This document shows, piece after piece, positions 14,696 to 22,317 of a DNA stretch of 25,151 nucleotides; positions within the stretch are counted from its first letter, which is position 1, and every line of letters starts with the position of its first letter. The DNA is taken from the IMG/VR virus record IMGVR_UViG_3300027291_000046, positions 1 through 25,151 of that record; one strand, given 5' to 3'. The stretch comes from a virus. Below the pieces are notes generated by a model that saw nothing but the letters and a program-made list of their open reading frames with translations, was not told where the DNA came from and searched no databases. The position numbers were made by a program, and so were the translations under genes.

Positions 14696-16061
14696 CTTTG
14701 AATTTACTCTTTTCTGATTTTAGTCGTAGTCCAGTATCAGACTTATCAAATACGGGACCATCATCAACTACATCTTCTTGAGCGCTCTGTTCTACATCAT
14801 ACAGCCTCATTTTAGATTTATCAACGCCTATAACAAATCTTCTATGAATACCTGGATCACCAAAACGGTTCTTTAACTGCTTGACCATGAATTGGTTTAG
14901 TTCTTGTAACTCCTCTGAACTTATTAGTGCGACCATAAAGTCAGCAGTGGCTGGTAAACCAAAGGACTCTGATGTATCTTCTAACCCAAGATCACTACTT
15001 GTAAAACCACTTCTGGTTGTCTGAGTAGCTGTAACTATGGGTACATCAAACTCGACAGCAAGACCACGAAGTTCTTCTGCAATTGCCTTAATGTATGTAT
15101 ATGAGTTTACATTCGCCCCATATTTTAATCTTGAAGATACACATATGTTTAGATAGTCGATATAGATTATATCTGGTTTGAAGTTTCTCTTTAACTTTAA
15201 CTCATTGAGAAGATGGCGCATATGTCCAGCACCAGCAGAAGCTGTAGGATACTCTTTAATAATCAACTTACCATTAGTCTTCTCACGAACACGATCAATT
15301 TTCTTTTGATATGAATCACGAGGTAGCAGTGATAAATCATCTACCGTAACATTGAGCATGTTAGCATCAATACGTTCTGCAATACGCTCTTCAGCCATCT
15401 CCATTGTTACATAAAGAACATTAAGACCTTTGGAAAGGTTAGATGCAGCACAATGACACATGAAGAGAGACTTACCAACACCAGTACCAGCAAGTACAAC
15501 ATTAAGAGTTTTATTCGGTAGTCCACCTTTGGTGATCTTATTAAAGTACTCCAAGTCAAAAGGGACACGTTTTTCTTTCTTATGGTAAAAGTCATATCGG
15601 GAATCATAGTCTTCTAAGAAGTCATGTCCGATATGTGAATCGAATGATACAGCAAGAGCATCAGACAGCAGCTGTGGTATTGCTCCCTTACTATGTGCAT
15701 CCTTATCACCATCAAGAATCTGGATCGATTTCATGACAGCATTATAGATTGCTTTATCTTGACAGAACTTCTCTGTCTGATTAACTAGCCACTCCATGTT
15801 AGTGTTAGGAGTATCATCCAACTCACCAACCATTGTTTCTAACTCACTAAAGTAACCAGCTATCTCTCTATTATTATCAAGCTCGATAATGAGAGCTTCT
15901 TTAGTTGGGAACTTGTTATACTCCTTAACAAACCCATCAATGCCTTCATATAGAGCTCTTACAGTTTTATCCTGAAAGTATTCAGACTTTAAAAAAGGAA
16001 TGGCCTTGCGGCCATACTCCTCATTATTTAATAGGCTGGAAAGTATTAGTTTCTCTATCAT
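14673..16061 (-). CDS. 41: Replicative DNA helicase, T4 gp41-like (DnaB superfamily)
   Basis: A 462-residue protein, close to the length of T4 gp41. The N-terminal helical domain (1-140) is followed by a RecA-type motor: Walker A AGTGVGKS (191-198), LYVTMEMAEERIAERI (216-231, motif H1a-like), Walker B PDIIYIDYLN (296-305), VPIVTATQTTRSG (H3-like) and an arginine-rich late segment (KNRFGDPGIHRRFVIGVDKS). In T4 the gp41 hexamer encircles the lagging strand, unwinds the fork and recruits gp61 primase; gp59 loads it. Neither gene 61 nor 59 is in this window. The start overlaps the small gene upstream by 38 nt, and order after uvsX matches T4-like phages. Confidence 0.95.
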   Translation of the reverse strand: MIEKLILSSLLNNEEYGRKAIPFLKSEYFQDKTVRALYEGIDGFVKEYNKFPTKEALIIELDNNREIAGYFSELETMVGELDDTPNTNMEWLVNQTEKFCQDKAIYNAVMKSIQILDGDKDAHSKGAIPQLLSDALAVSFDSHIGHDFLEDYDSRYDFYHKKEKRVPFDLEYFNKITKGGLPNKTLNVVLAGTGVGKSLFMCHCAASNLSKGLNVLYVTMEMAEERIAERIDANMLNVTVDDLSLLPRDSYQKKIDRVREKTNGKLIIKEYPTASAGAGHMRHLLNELKLKRNFKPDIIYIDYLNICVSSRLKYGANVNSYTYIKAIAEELRGLAVEFDVPIVTATQTTRSGFTSSDLGLEDTSESFGLPATADFMVALISSEELQELNQFMVKQLKNRFGDPGIHRRFVIGVDKSKMRLYDVEQSAQEDVVDDGPVFDKSDTGLRLKSEKSKFKDAFSTFS

Positions 16062-16206
16062 ATTGTTCCAATGTAATTACACGAGTACCACTAGGTGTTT
16101 TTCCAAGATAGTCAAGTAGTTCTCTGTCATTAAAGAAGTACCTGAATCCTTCTGCATTACTCTGACTCAGAAACTTGATCTTGTACTGCTCCGACTTGGG
16201 ATCCAT
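16024..16206 (-). CDS. Small hypothetical protein between uvsX and gene 41
   Basis: The start is set at ATG 16206 (MDPKSEQYKIKFLSQSN), with GAAGGA 8 nt upstream; a longer frame begins 30 nt earlier. It gives 60 residues and overlaps uvsX by 50 nt and gene 41 by 38 nt. The sequence FRYFFNDRELLDYLGKTPSG followed by TRVITLEQYD looks like a compact alpha/beta fold. Both overlaps and a decent ribosome site support it as real. The function is unknown; a partner of UvsX or gp41 is possible from position only. Confidence 0.6.
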   Translation of the reverse strand: MDPKSEQYKIKFLSQSNAEGFRYFFNDRELLDYLGKTPSGTRVITLEQYDRETNTFQPIK

Positions 16207-17212
16207 AACTATATTCCTTCTTTGCACATTCTTCAAGTTGATCTAAGATTTCTTGGGTGAAGTAGTTAGCAGGGTTAGTGTTGATCTCCTTACCAAATAC
16301 TTTACGACCATCAGGGAGCTCATACCGTGTGGATACTTTCTTAATGATGTTGTACTTCTCTGCTAGTTCTAATAAACCAAAGTAGCGATCTAAGCCTTTG
16401 TCGTAAGTAAGTAACACAGTTGCGTCTTGGTTCTCTTTTGAGAGTCTGGACTTGTATGTTTTGATTTTAATTTGGTTACCGATGATGTCACCATCTCCAT
16501 CCTTTTCTTTCTTTTTGGAGAGCATAGCAATAGTGCTGGCAGCATACTTGAGACCTGTTCCGCCTCCGAGTTCTTTTGTGGGTACATAGGATCCAATCAC
16601 TTCATAGACATGGTTAGTAACTAGCATTGGTACTTTCACCTTTGCCAACTTCAATGTCAGAACACGGAAAGCAGCTTTAATGACTTGCGACTTTGTCATA
16701 TCCCTAACATCTTTACCATCAAGAGAATCTTCCATCTCTTTTGATGTTGATAGTAATCCTAAGCTATCCAGAACGAACATCATCTTTGGACGAGTATCTT
16801 CTGGCTGCTTCTCATAAGCCTCTATTAACTTTAAGGCATGAGTCTTAAACTTTTGTATGGTATCTGGTTCTGCGATAATGACACGTGTAGTATCAATACC
16901 ACGTGATTCCATCATTGCTTTCGTGACTGCTGCTTCGGTGTCGTAGTATACGACTGCTGCGTTTGGGTTCTTGTCAAGGAAGGCTCTAACGATACCAAGT
17001 ACGAAGAAAGTTTTACCAGTAGCGGACTCTCCTGCAAAAGCAGTAATTTTGTTATCAGGTACGCCGCCATAGATGCTACCAGAGAGAAGAGCGTTGAGAA
17101 TATAGCTGCCAGTATCAATACAACCAGAATACTCAGCACTACCACCGCCGTCACTGGCCAAATAAGTATCCTCATCACCAATCTCCTTAATCAAACTTTT
17201 CAAAAAACTCAT
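16157..17212 (-). CDS. uvsX: UvsX RecA-like recombinase
   Basis: A 351-residue protein, the usual length for T4-like UvsX (T4: about 390). The ATPase core shows Walker A AGESATGKTFF (60-70), VVYYDTEAAVTKAMM (87-101, with E93 as the expected catalytic Glu), Walker B MMFVLDSLGLLS (144-155) and the L2-region VPMLVTNHVYEVIGSYVPT with GGGTGLKYAAST. UvsX forms filaments on single-stranded DNA with UvsY and gp32, drives strand exchange and starts recombination-dependent replication. It lies between the membrane-protein pair and the gene-41 region, as in other marine T4-like phages. The start MSFLKSLIKEIGDE is the normal UvsX N-terminus and should not be mistaken for a capsid leader. Confidence 0.95.
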   Translation of the reverse strand: MSFLKSLIKEIGDEDTYLASDGGGSAEYSGCIDTGSYILNALLSGSIYGGVPDNKITAFAGESATGKTFFVLGIVRAFLDKNPNAAVVYYDTEAAVTKAMMESRGIDTTRVIIAEPDTIQKFKTHALKLIEAYEKQPEDTRPKMMFVLDSLGLLSTSKEMEDSLDGKDVRDMTKSQVIKAAFRVLTLKLAKVKVPMLVTNHVYEVIGSYVPTKELGGGTGLKYAASTIAMLSKKKEKDGDGDIIGNQIKIKTYKSRLSKENQDATVLLTYDKGLDRYFGLLELAEKYNIIKKVSTRYELPDGRKVFGKEINTNPANYFTQEILDQLEECAKKEYSYGSQVGAVQDQVSESE

Positions 17213-17215
17213 ACT

Positions 17216-17437
17216 TTATCCTTTACTCTTAGGTGCAAAACGCTCCGAGGCTGTAAAACCCAATCCACCAATCACAATGTAAACCATTGTATCATATAAA
17301 AACTGATCAATCTTTAGTCCCCATCCTAAATTGGCAATGAATGCTATACTACATAAAATGAATGCAAAGAAGGTAATGGTTCGTTTACTACTGATCTCGC
17401 CGTCACCATCTCCTAACATACTACTAAAGAAACTCAT
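17216..17437 (-). CDS. Small membrane protein, holin-like
   Basis: A 73-residue protein: polar start (MSFFSSMLGDGDGEISSKRT), two hydrophobic helices (about 21-40, TFFAFILCSIAFIANLGWG; about 47-65, LYDTMVYIVIGGLGFTA) and a basic tail (ERFAPKSKG). Size, two transmembrane helices and a charged C-terminus match class II holins. It overlaps the 300-residue membrane protein gene by 4 nt (ATGA), so the two are co-translated. The location in the replication block rather than next to an endolysin argues for caution; an accessory membrane factor is equally possible. Confidence 0.62.
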   Translation of the reverse strand: MSFFSSMLGDGDGEISSKRTITFFAFILCSIAFIANLGWGLKIDQFLYDTMVYIVIGGLGFTASERFAPKSKG

Positions 17438-18336
17438 GTTATCTTCCTTATCTGATTTTTATCTATCGTTACCTTACTACGGTTAATCTTTCCAGTCAAC
17501 TCTTGTAACTTCTTGTGACGTATCTCAGCAGCTTTGTCGATACCCTGTTCAAGATTATATCTTCTTGTTGTATTCATCTTGTTGATACGCTTCTGTCTAA
17601 CCAATCCGTTATTAGCAGCAATCAATAACAACACTGCTAGCGGATCAAAAACAGTGACGATAATGATGATGACCCATCGTACCGTTTTCTCCAGAAACGA
17701 ATCATCAGCCCTGTCCACAAAGAGCTCTGCGATATACTTGATAGGACCGACCTCCTTCTCAATAGATTTAACTTGCGAGACAAGTGGGGCTTTCTCAACA
17801 TTAAGTTTCCCGACCTCTGCTTGTAGAGTCGAAATCTCTTCCATGATTCTGCTACGTTCCTTCTGTTGGGAGCGTCTGATTGCAACTGCTCTCTCTGCAC
17901 CCTTCGAGTCTTCTGTCCGTGCCATGACCTGTTCAACCGCCTGGTCAAACTGTTTAAGAAGTGTGCGATTGGCATCGATGTTTTCATTTATAGCCTTTAT
18001 CTTCTCTTCGTAGATACCTAGCTTAGCAGATACGTCACTTACAGATGCTGCTTGCTCTAAGTGTGCCTTTGATAGATATCCAAAAGTTCCCATTGATGTA
18101 ATAATCATCAGTATTATGATTGATGCAACGAGGTAATATCTGATGACAGCTGGAGCAGCTTTCCAGTTTCGATATGTCCATGATGTGGCAATCACCTTAG
18201 CTGCCTCCAACATTGAACCCATTACAACAACAGGCCAAAAGGACGCAGCAAAGATAGCTGTCAAGCCAAGTATGGAAAAGTAGGCTGCTACAGAGGATAA
18301 ACCAACGGCAACCAATAGGGCTAGGTAGTTAATCAT
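17434..18336 (-). CDS. Membrane protein with periplasmic or cytoplasmic coiled coil
   Basis: A 300-residue protein with about four membrane helices: 3-22 and 25-48 (rich in Ala, Leu and Val, ending in GSMLEAAKVIATSW), 65-86 (YYLVASIIILMIITSMGTFG) and 218-243 (VRWVIIIIVTVFDPLAVLLL). Between helices 3 and 4, residues 95-210 form a long charged coiled coil (KIKAINENIDANRTLLKQFD; SRIMEEISTLQAEVGKLN). The C-terminus is basic. I recall similar proteins near uvsX and gene 43 in marine T4-like phages, always unnamed. The coiled coil could span to a partner or oligomerise. Coupling to a holin-sized gene and to the upstream 99-residue gene (8-nt overlap) points to a shared membrane function. Confidence 0.72.
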   Translation of the reverse strand: MINYLALLVAVGLSSVAAYFSILGLTAIFAASFWPVVVMGSMLEAAKVIATSWTYRNWKAAPAVIRYYLVASIIILMIITSMGTFGYLSKAHLEQAASVSDVSAKLGIYEEKIKAINENIDANRTLLKQFDQAVEQVMARTEDSKGAERAVAIRRSQQKERSRIMEEISTLQAEVGKLNVEKAPLVSQVKSIEKEVGPIKYIAELFVDRADDSFLEKTVRWVIIIIVTVFDPLAVLLLIAANNGLVRQKRINKMNTTRRYNLEQGIDKAAEIRHKKLQELTGKINRSKVTIDKNQIRKIT

Positions 18337-18628
18337 TTTCGACTATTTTGTTTACCTTTGCAATGAATGTGGTCATCTTCTTAGTCCTATCTGGCCAGTA
18401 GATATATTCCTTACTATCATCTTTCTGCAGATTCATTAACAGAGGCATAATTAGTTTATAAAGAGCCTCCAGTTTATCTTTATACTCTTTGGAAGTCAAC
18501 GATAATTCTTCTTCCTTCTGTTGAACTTGTTGTTGGAGCTGACGCTCCATTGATCTCAGTTCATCTTCGCTTACAGCTGAAAAGCCAAAGTCGTTACTAT
18601 CATCTAACTCTATACTGATTTTAGCCAT
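18329..18628 (-). CDS. Conserved small coiled-coil protein, 99 residues
   Basis: The start is ATG 18628 (MAKISIELDDSNDFGFSAVS), with AGGA 5 nt upstream; a start five codons earlier overlaps gene 43 more. The N-terminus is acidic. The middle is a Gln/Glu-rich helix (MERQLQQQVQQKEEELSLTS), followed by YKLIMPLLMNLQKDDSKEYI and WPDRTKKMTTFIAKVNKI. The Y-I-x-W-P-x-R segment is, from memory, recurrent in proteins next to gene 43 of marine T4-like phages. The stop of gene 43 lies 8 nt upstream, and the gene is coupled to the membrane protein downstream. The function is unknown; a replication-membrane link is a guess. Confidence 0.62.
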   Translation of the reverse strand: MAKISIELDDSNDFGFSAVSEDELRSMERQLQQQVQQKEEELSLTSKEYKDKLEALYKLIMPLLMNLQKDDSKEYIYWPDRTKKMTTFIAKVNKIVEND

Positions 18629-18635
18629 TGTAGTC

Positions 18636-21167
18636 CTATCCAAAGAATTGTTCTAGTGTTGCTCTACGGGTTTCGTTTATATCCCAGCCAATAACATCAA
18701 GGATACCTTTAATTGGATCCAGGAACGACTTTTCGAATTGGATGTCGTAGTCAATGTAAGGTTCTATTTCGAACTCTCTGGGAATTGCTGATGCACAAGA
18801 AATAACTGTATCTCTTGCTGGGTTTGGTGTTTTTAGATATGCAAACTTGATTTTATCACCATCTCTTATGACCTGATATTTATTATCTAAATTACGTTCC
18901 TTTAATAGGTTATTATATATCAGAGAACCTTTCACATGGATTGGTGTAGACTTCTTGTATATTGAAGCAGGGTCTTGCCACTTCTTCATATCTCTTACTG
19001 ATCTTGGGAAAGCAATATCTTCAAAAGGTAAGAGCATGTACTCTTGTTTGAAATCTTTAACGAACTTCTTCATAGCTGGTTCATCTTGATTCATAATTAC
19101 ATCAAGAGCCTTCTTGAAGTTCTTTCTACAGATAGATGGTGTAGATGATCTGACAGCCTCAATACCTTGCATCTTTAACTTGGGCTGAGCATACGCAACG
19201 CCTTCGTTATTGTATACGTTAAGAATGTAATGCTTCTTACCTGTCCATATTCCTTTGTTAGCAATCGCTTCACGCTTCATGATCATCTTCTGTTTCATTA
19301 CAAGCATGTAATCTGCTAGTTCACCAAAAGTGTTATCAATGAATGGCTGTAGCTTCTTTTCACAAACATCATCTAAGAACTTGACAACCTTTTGATGATC
19401 GGTACCATCTTCAAACGTAGTCTTTACCAATCTATCAAGCCGGATATACATGGAGTCCGTATCACAGGCAATTACATAATCCTCATTATCCGTTTTGAAT
19501 ATCTTGTTTAAGTATTGGTTAATATTCTTTTCCATCCAACGAATGGATAGTTGACCAGACATTGTAATAGCTTCTGCGAGATCACGTTGATACCATCTAA
19601 AGTATACATTACCAAGAGCACCATAAGCAGAGTTTAATTGAATCTTCTTTGCCATCTGCATATTGTTACAACGTGCAATCTCATTCTCTAGCTCACGTGT
19701 TGGACTCTTCTCATATAACTTCTTTGCTTCGATCATTCTCTTCTTCCATGCAGAACGATCGTTATACATTGTTTCCATAAGCTCTGCTAAGAAACCAACA
19801 CTCTCTTTAGAGAAGATAGCACCGTTAGGAGTGATCGTACAGTTATTCTCTTTCAGCTTTTGTTGTAGCTCATCACCCATTCCACGATCAAGCATTCGCT
19901 CTATTGTAATGTCTTCCTTCATAGCTACAAAGGTATCAGGACTAATATTGTACTGCATGATCAAATGCGGATAGAGAGAGTTCAAGTCGAACGAGCAAAC
20001 CCAATCATGTAACCCAACCTGTGGATCTTTGACGTAAGCTCCAACAATAGGACCAAGTTCTTTATCAACAGCACTACGATGTTCCAACTCAGGTCTCTCA
20101 ACGTTAGGTACGATGATACCACGATCCATCAAGTAGTTTGTAATGATGATATCCCAGATACGGACAGTAGTGAACGTATCGGCGTAGTTTACTTTAGCAT
20201 CATAAGCAATAGCAAATACTTGCTCGATGAACTTCAGCTTCTCTTCTAGCTTATCAACAAGAACAACGTCGTGGATGTTATAGTCTACAAACTTTTCAAA
20301 GTTCTGCATATAGAAATCATGCATAGTCTCATACTCAGAATAGTCTAGCTTCTTTTCACCAAGTTCATACTCTGCAATATGATCTAACTTATATGATTCT
20401 TGTGGAGTGTATGAGAACTTCTTATAGAGTGCTAAGTAATCAAGAACAGCAATACCATTCAACTCATATACGACAAGGTTACTATCACCACCAACAGCGC
20501 GCTCCCATACCATTCCCCATGGTGATAGTCTATCTGCTTCTTTCTTACCAAGTATGTTTGTGATTCGACGATACAGATAAGGTATATCGAAGTACTCAAT
20601 ATTCCAACCAGTAACTACATCTGGTTTCCATTTAGAAGAATTCCATATCATAAGGAACTTGGTTAGAAGATCAACCTCATTCTTACATTGGAAGTAGGAA
20701 ACATCTTCTGACTTTGGAGTGTAAGGTCTGGTACCAAGTACTACCACTTTACCCTTCTTACGAATAGATAAAGTAATGATTTCTTTGTCAGCCAACTTAT
20801 GGTCAGGGAAGCCACCCTGTGTAGATGTTTCGATATCGAGTGACACTACAGATATCTGATCAACATCGTAGTTCACCTCACCTTGGTAGAAATCATAGAT
20901 TGCTTGATATGTGAAGAGGTTGGATCCATGGATTTGGAATCCATCAACACCAGCGTAAGTTTTAATAAACTCTTTAGCTATCTTGACACTATCAAAGTCC
21001 ATACGGGATACATGCTTCCCATCTAGAGTCTTGTATTTTGTTGGTTTGTTTGAATTGACAAATAGGTATGGCTGATAGGGTGCTTTCAACTCAAAGCGTT
21101 GACCGTTGTTATACCCACTCGTATAAACATTATCACCAGCAACAAACACATTAGTATAGAAACGCAT
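18636..21167 (-). CDS. 43: DNA polymerase, T4 gp43-like (family B)
   Basis: An 843-residue family-B polymerase. The 3'-5' exonuclease motifs are intact: Exo I SLDIETS (109-115, D111/E113), Exo II GWNIEYFDIPYL (187-198), Exo III VDYNIHDVVL (294-303, D300). Polymerase motifs: A SFDLNSLYPHLI (392-403), B AKKIQLNSAYGALGN (506-520), C ACDTDSMYI (567-575, D569/D571). The final residues ATLEQFFG match the sliding-clamp-binding tail of T4 gp43. It is somewhat shorter than T4 gp43 (898), as in other marine relatives. GAGG lies just before ATG 21167, and a sigma-70 promoter lies 20 nt further upstream. Exonuclease and clamp-binding features predict a normal proofreading replicase. Confidence 0.97.
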   Translation of the reverse strand: MRFYTNVFVAGDNVYTSGYNNGQRFELKAPYQPYLFVNSNKPTKYKTLDGKHVSRMDFDSVKIAKEFIKTYAGVDGFQIHGSNLFTYQAIYDFYQGEVNYDVDQISVVSLDIETSTQGGFPDHKLADKEIITLSIRKKGKVVVLGTRPYTPKSEDVSYFQCKNEVDLLTKFLMIWNSSKWKPDVVTGWNIEYFDIPYLYRRITNILGKKEADRLSPWGMVWERAVGGDSNLVVYELNGIAVLDYLALYKKFSYTPQESYKLDHIAEYELGEKKLDYSEYETMHDFYMQNFEKFVDYNIHDVVLVDKLEEKLKFIEQVFAIAYDAKVNYADTFTTVRIWDIIITNYLMDRGIIVPNVERPELEHRSAVDKELGPIVGAYVKDPQVGLHDWVCSFDLNSLYPHLIMQYNISPDTFVAMKEDITIERMLDRGMGDELQQKLKENNCTITPNGAIFSKESVGFLAELMETMYNDRSAWKKRMIEAKKLYEKSPTRELENEIARCNNMQMAKKIQLNSAYGALGNVYFRWYQRDLAEAITMSGQLSIRWMEKNINQYLNKIFKTDNEDYVIACDTDSMYIRLDRLVKTTFEDGTDHQKVVKFLDDVCEKKLQPFIDNTFGELADYMLVMKQKMIMKREAIANKGIWTGKKHYILNVYNNEGVAYAQPKLKMQGIEAVRSSTPSICRKNFKKALDVIMNQDEPAMKKFVKDFKQEYMLLPFEDIAFPRSVRDMKKWQDPASIYKKSTPIHVKGSLIYNNLLKERNLDNKYQVIRDGDKIKFAYLKTPNPARDTVISCASAIPREFEIEPYIDYDIQFEKSFLDPIKGILDVIGWDINETRRATLEQFFG

Positions 21168-21188
21168 GTAGCCTCACTTAAAACAACC

Positions 21189-21217
21189 ATTATACAGCAA
21201 AAATAATATTACTTCAA
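21189..21217 (-). promoter_or_regulatory. Sigma-70-type promoter of gene 43
   Basis: Minus strand: TTGAAG (21217-21212), 17-nt spacer, TATAAT (21194-21189), about 20 nt before ATG 21167. The -35 half overlaps the end of the Sm-like gene. The sequence predicts early transcription of the polymerase and the genes coupled to it. Confidence 0.75.
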
Positions 21218-21499
21218 CGATCCTGCAGAAGCGATCTGAATACCAGAGCCGAACATCTTGTTATAGTTGTTTCGAAGATCTATAGATGGTTCAAAGGATG
21301 TGATGATATGCTCATTCTTAAATGAGAACTTACTTTCCTCTGCATATGGAGCAAAGGGATACAGGGACATACCAACCCCAGTTTGAGTAGGTACTAGTTG
21401 AACAATACCAACGTTTGTGAGTGTAACATATGCTGGTTGAATCTCAATCTCACCAATAATTTCTTCACCGGTGATTAATTTGATTACTGCGATTGTCAT
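21209..21499 (-). CDS. Small Sm-like (Lsm-type) protein, tentative
   Basis: A 96-residue protein starting MTIAVIKLITGEEIIGEIEI, followed by a beta-rich YVTLTNVGIVQLVP and MSLYPFAPYAEESKFSFKNE. Opening with I-K-L-I-T-G-E-E-I-I-G-E resembles the first strands of an Sm/Hfq-type barrel, and small proteins of this shape recur in cyanophages and pelagiphages. The C-terminal 30 residues are polar (FEPSIDLRNNYNKMFGSGIQ). AAGGA precedes ATG 21499, which follows a strong terminator by about 18 nt. If Sm-like, RNA binding would be expected, but no RNA partner is visible. The fold call is from sequence pattern only. Confidence 0.5.
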   Translation of the reverse strand: MTIAVIKLITGEEIIGEIEIQPAYVTLTNVGIVQLVPTQTGVGMSLYPFAPYAEESKFSFKNEHIITSFEPSIDLRNNYNKMFGSGIQIASAGSLK

Positions 21500-21516
21500 T
21501 ATGATTCCTTAATTAA

Positions 21517-21537
21517 GAGGGGACACGAAGTCCCCTC
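21517..21537 (-). terminator. Hairpin terminator after the Hsp20 unit
   Basis: Minus strand GAGGGGAC, loop TTCGT, GTCCCCTC: eight GC-rich pairs, then TTAATTAAGG. It lies between the 51-residue gene and the Sm-like gene. The T-run is weak, so it may only partly terminate or may protect the 3' end of the upstream message. Confidence 0.68.
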
Positions 21538-21543
21538 GTTCAG

Positions 21544-21699
21544 TTAAATCATACCCCTACGTTGTAGAAGTGTGATACGTCTTTCGACATCATAGTGATC
21601 TTTGGACTCTGCTAAGTAGTCCTCGATCTCTTTCCTATATTGCGGAGTAAATGTTTTCTTGACCCATGACCAAAATTCGTCGATGGTTACAGAACTCAT
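21544..21699 (-). CDS. Small helical protein coupled to Hsp20, 51 residues
   Basis: A short frame from ATG 21699 to TAA at 21544: MSSVTIDEFWSWVKKTFTPQ, then YRKEIEDYLAESKDHYDVER and RITLLQRRGMI. The ATG overlaps the Hsp20 stop as ATGA, GGAGG sits just upstream, and a terminator follows directly, so the gene is well framed. The YLA-x-S-x-D-x-x-D-x-E-R-R layout is like the DUF3563 type of small bacterial proteins. Predicted structure is two helices. Function is unknown; coupling to a chaperone gene makes a shared early stress role possible. Confidence 0.68.
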   Translation of the reverse strand: MSSVTIDEFWSWVKKTFTPQYRKEIEDYLAESKDHYDVERRITLLQRRGMI

Positions 21700-22223
21700 T
21701 TATCCTCCACTAGGTACTCTTTTGAAGTTGGAGTCTTTTCGTTGATTGGAATAGACTTAGGCTTCTTGTGCTCAGGAATAATCCTTTCCAAGAATACTTT
21801 AAGCATACCGTTCAACAGTTCAGCATTCTTAACTTCAACTTGATCGTTGAGAACAAATGTACGAGTGAACGCACGATTTGCAATACCCTTCCAAAGATAC
21901 ATTGCATCTTCTTTGGTTTCGTTTTCGGCACCATCAGTAAGACCAGTGACGATTAGTTTATCATCTTCAAGATCAATCTTAATGTTCTGTTTTGCGAAAC
22001 CAGCAACAGCAAGCTCAATCTCATAAGAGTTATCGTCTGTCTTCTTAATGTTGTACGGTGGGTAGTTAGGAATGTTTTTTGTTACTTCGTCGTGCAGTTT
22101 AGCCATCTTATTGAAAGACTCGTCGAAACCAACGAAGAACTTATCAATATCTTTTGTACCAAGTTTGAAACCGGGACCGAAAGCAATGGAATTAGCTAAT
22201 GCAGAAAATGCGTCTTTAGTCAT
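21696..22223 (-). CDS. Small heat shock protein Hsp20 (alpha-crystallin family)
   Basis: A 175-residue protein. After a variable N-terminus (1-55) the alpha-crystallin domain runs about 56-150: YPPYNIKKTDDNSYEIELAV followed by AGFAKQNIKIDLEDDKLIV, YLWKGIANRAFTRTFVLND and the closing AELLNGMLKVFLERIIPE with the G-x-L-x-V signature (GMLKVFL). The C-terminal I-P-I motif (KSIPINEK) used for oligomerisation is present. These chaperones hold unfolding proteins without ATP. T4-like cyanophages commonly carry one. Strong AGGAGG precedes ATG 22223, and a sigma-70/late-like promoter and a hairpin lie upstream. It is translated together with the 51-residue gene. Confidence 0.92.
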   Translation of the reverse strand: MTKDAFSALANSIAFGPGFKLGTKDIDKFFVGFDESFNKMAKLHDEVTKNIPNYPPYNIKKTDDNSYEIELAVAGFAKQNIKIDLEDDKLIVTGLTDGAENETKEDAMYLWKGIANRAFTRTFVLNDQVEVKNAELLNGMLKVFLERIIPEHKKPKSIPINEKTPTSKEYLVEDK

Positions 22224-22259
22224 GAAGACCTCCTATTAAGCAAGGTTAAAATAAATTGA

Positions 22260-22284
22260 AGTGTACCCCCGAAGGCAGTACACT
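22260..22284 (-). promoter_or_regulatory. Stem-loop at the predicted 5' end of the Hsp20 message
   Basis: Minus strand AGTGTAC, a short TGCC-TTCG-GGG apical part, GTACACT, then TCAATTTATTTT. It begins within a few bases of the start point expected from the promoter at 22289-22317, so it could cap the hsp20 mRNA. It may alternatively terminate phoH transcripts. It does not cover the AGGAGG, so it is not an obvious ribosome-site thermometer. Confidence 0.55.
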
Positions 22285-22286
22285 CC

Positions 22287-22317
22287 TATTTATACATCAG
22301 TCACATCTGGAAGTCAA
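22287..22317 (-). promoter_or_regulatory. Hybrid promoter of hsp20: sigma-70 -35 plus TATAAATA
   Basis: Minus strand TTGACT (22317-22312), 17-nt spacer, TATAAA (22294-22289), extended to a full TATAAATA box (22294-22287). The -10 is preceded by TG. The same site thus fits both a host sigma-70 promoter and the T4 late box, and could be used throughout infection. The -35 overlaps the phoH stop. Confidence 0.68.

Noticed and set aside
16157-17212. UvsX N-terminus MSFLKSLIKEIGDE resembling the capsid leader
   Set aside because: This is the usual start of UvsX in T4-like phages, and UvsX acts in the cell during replication. The gene is in the early block, so the likeness is taken as chance.
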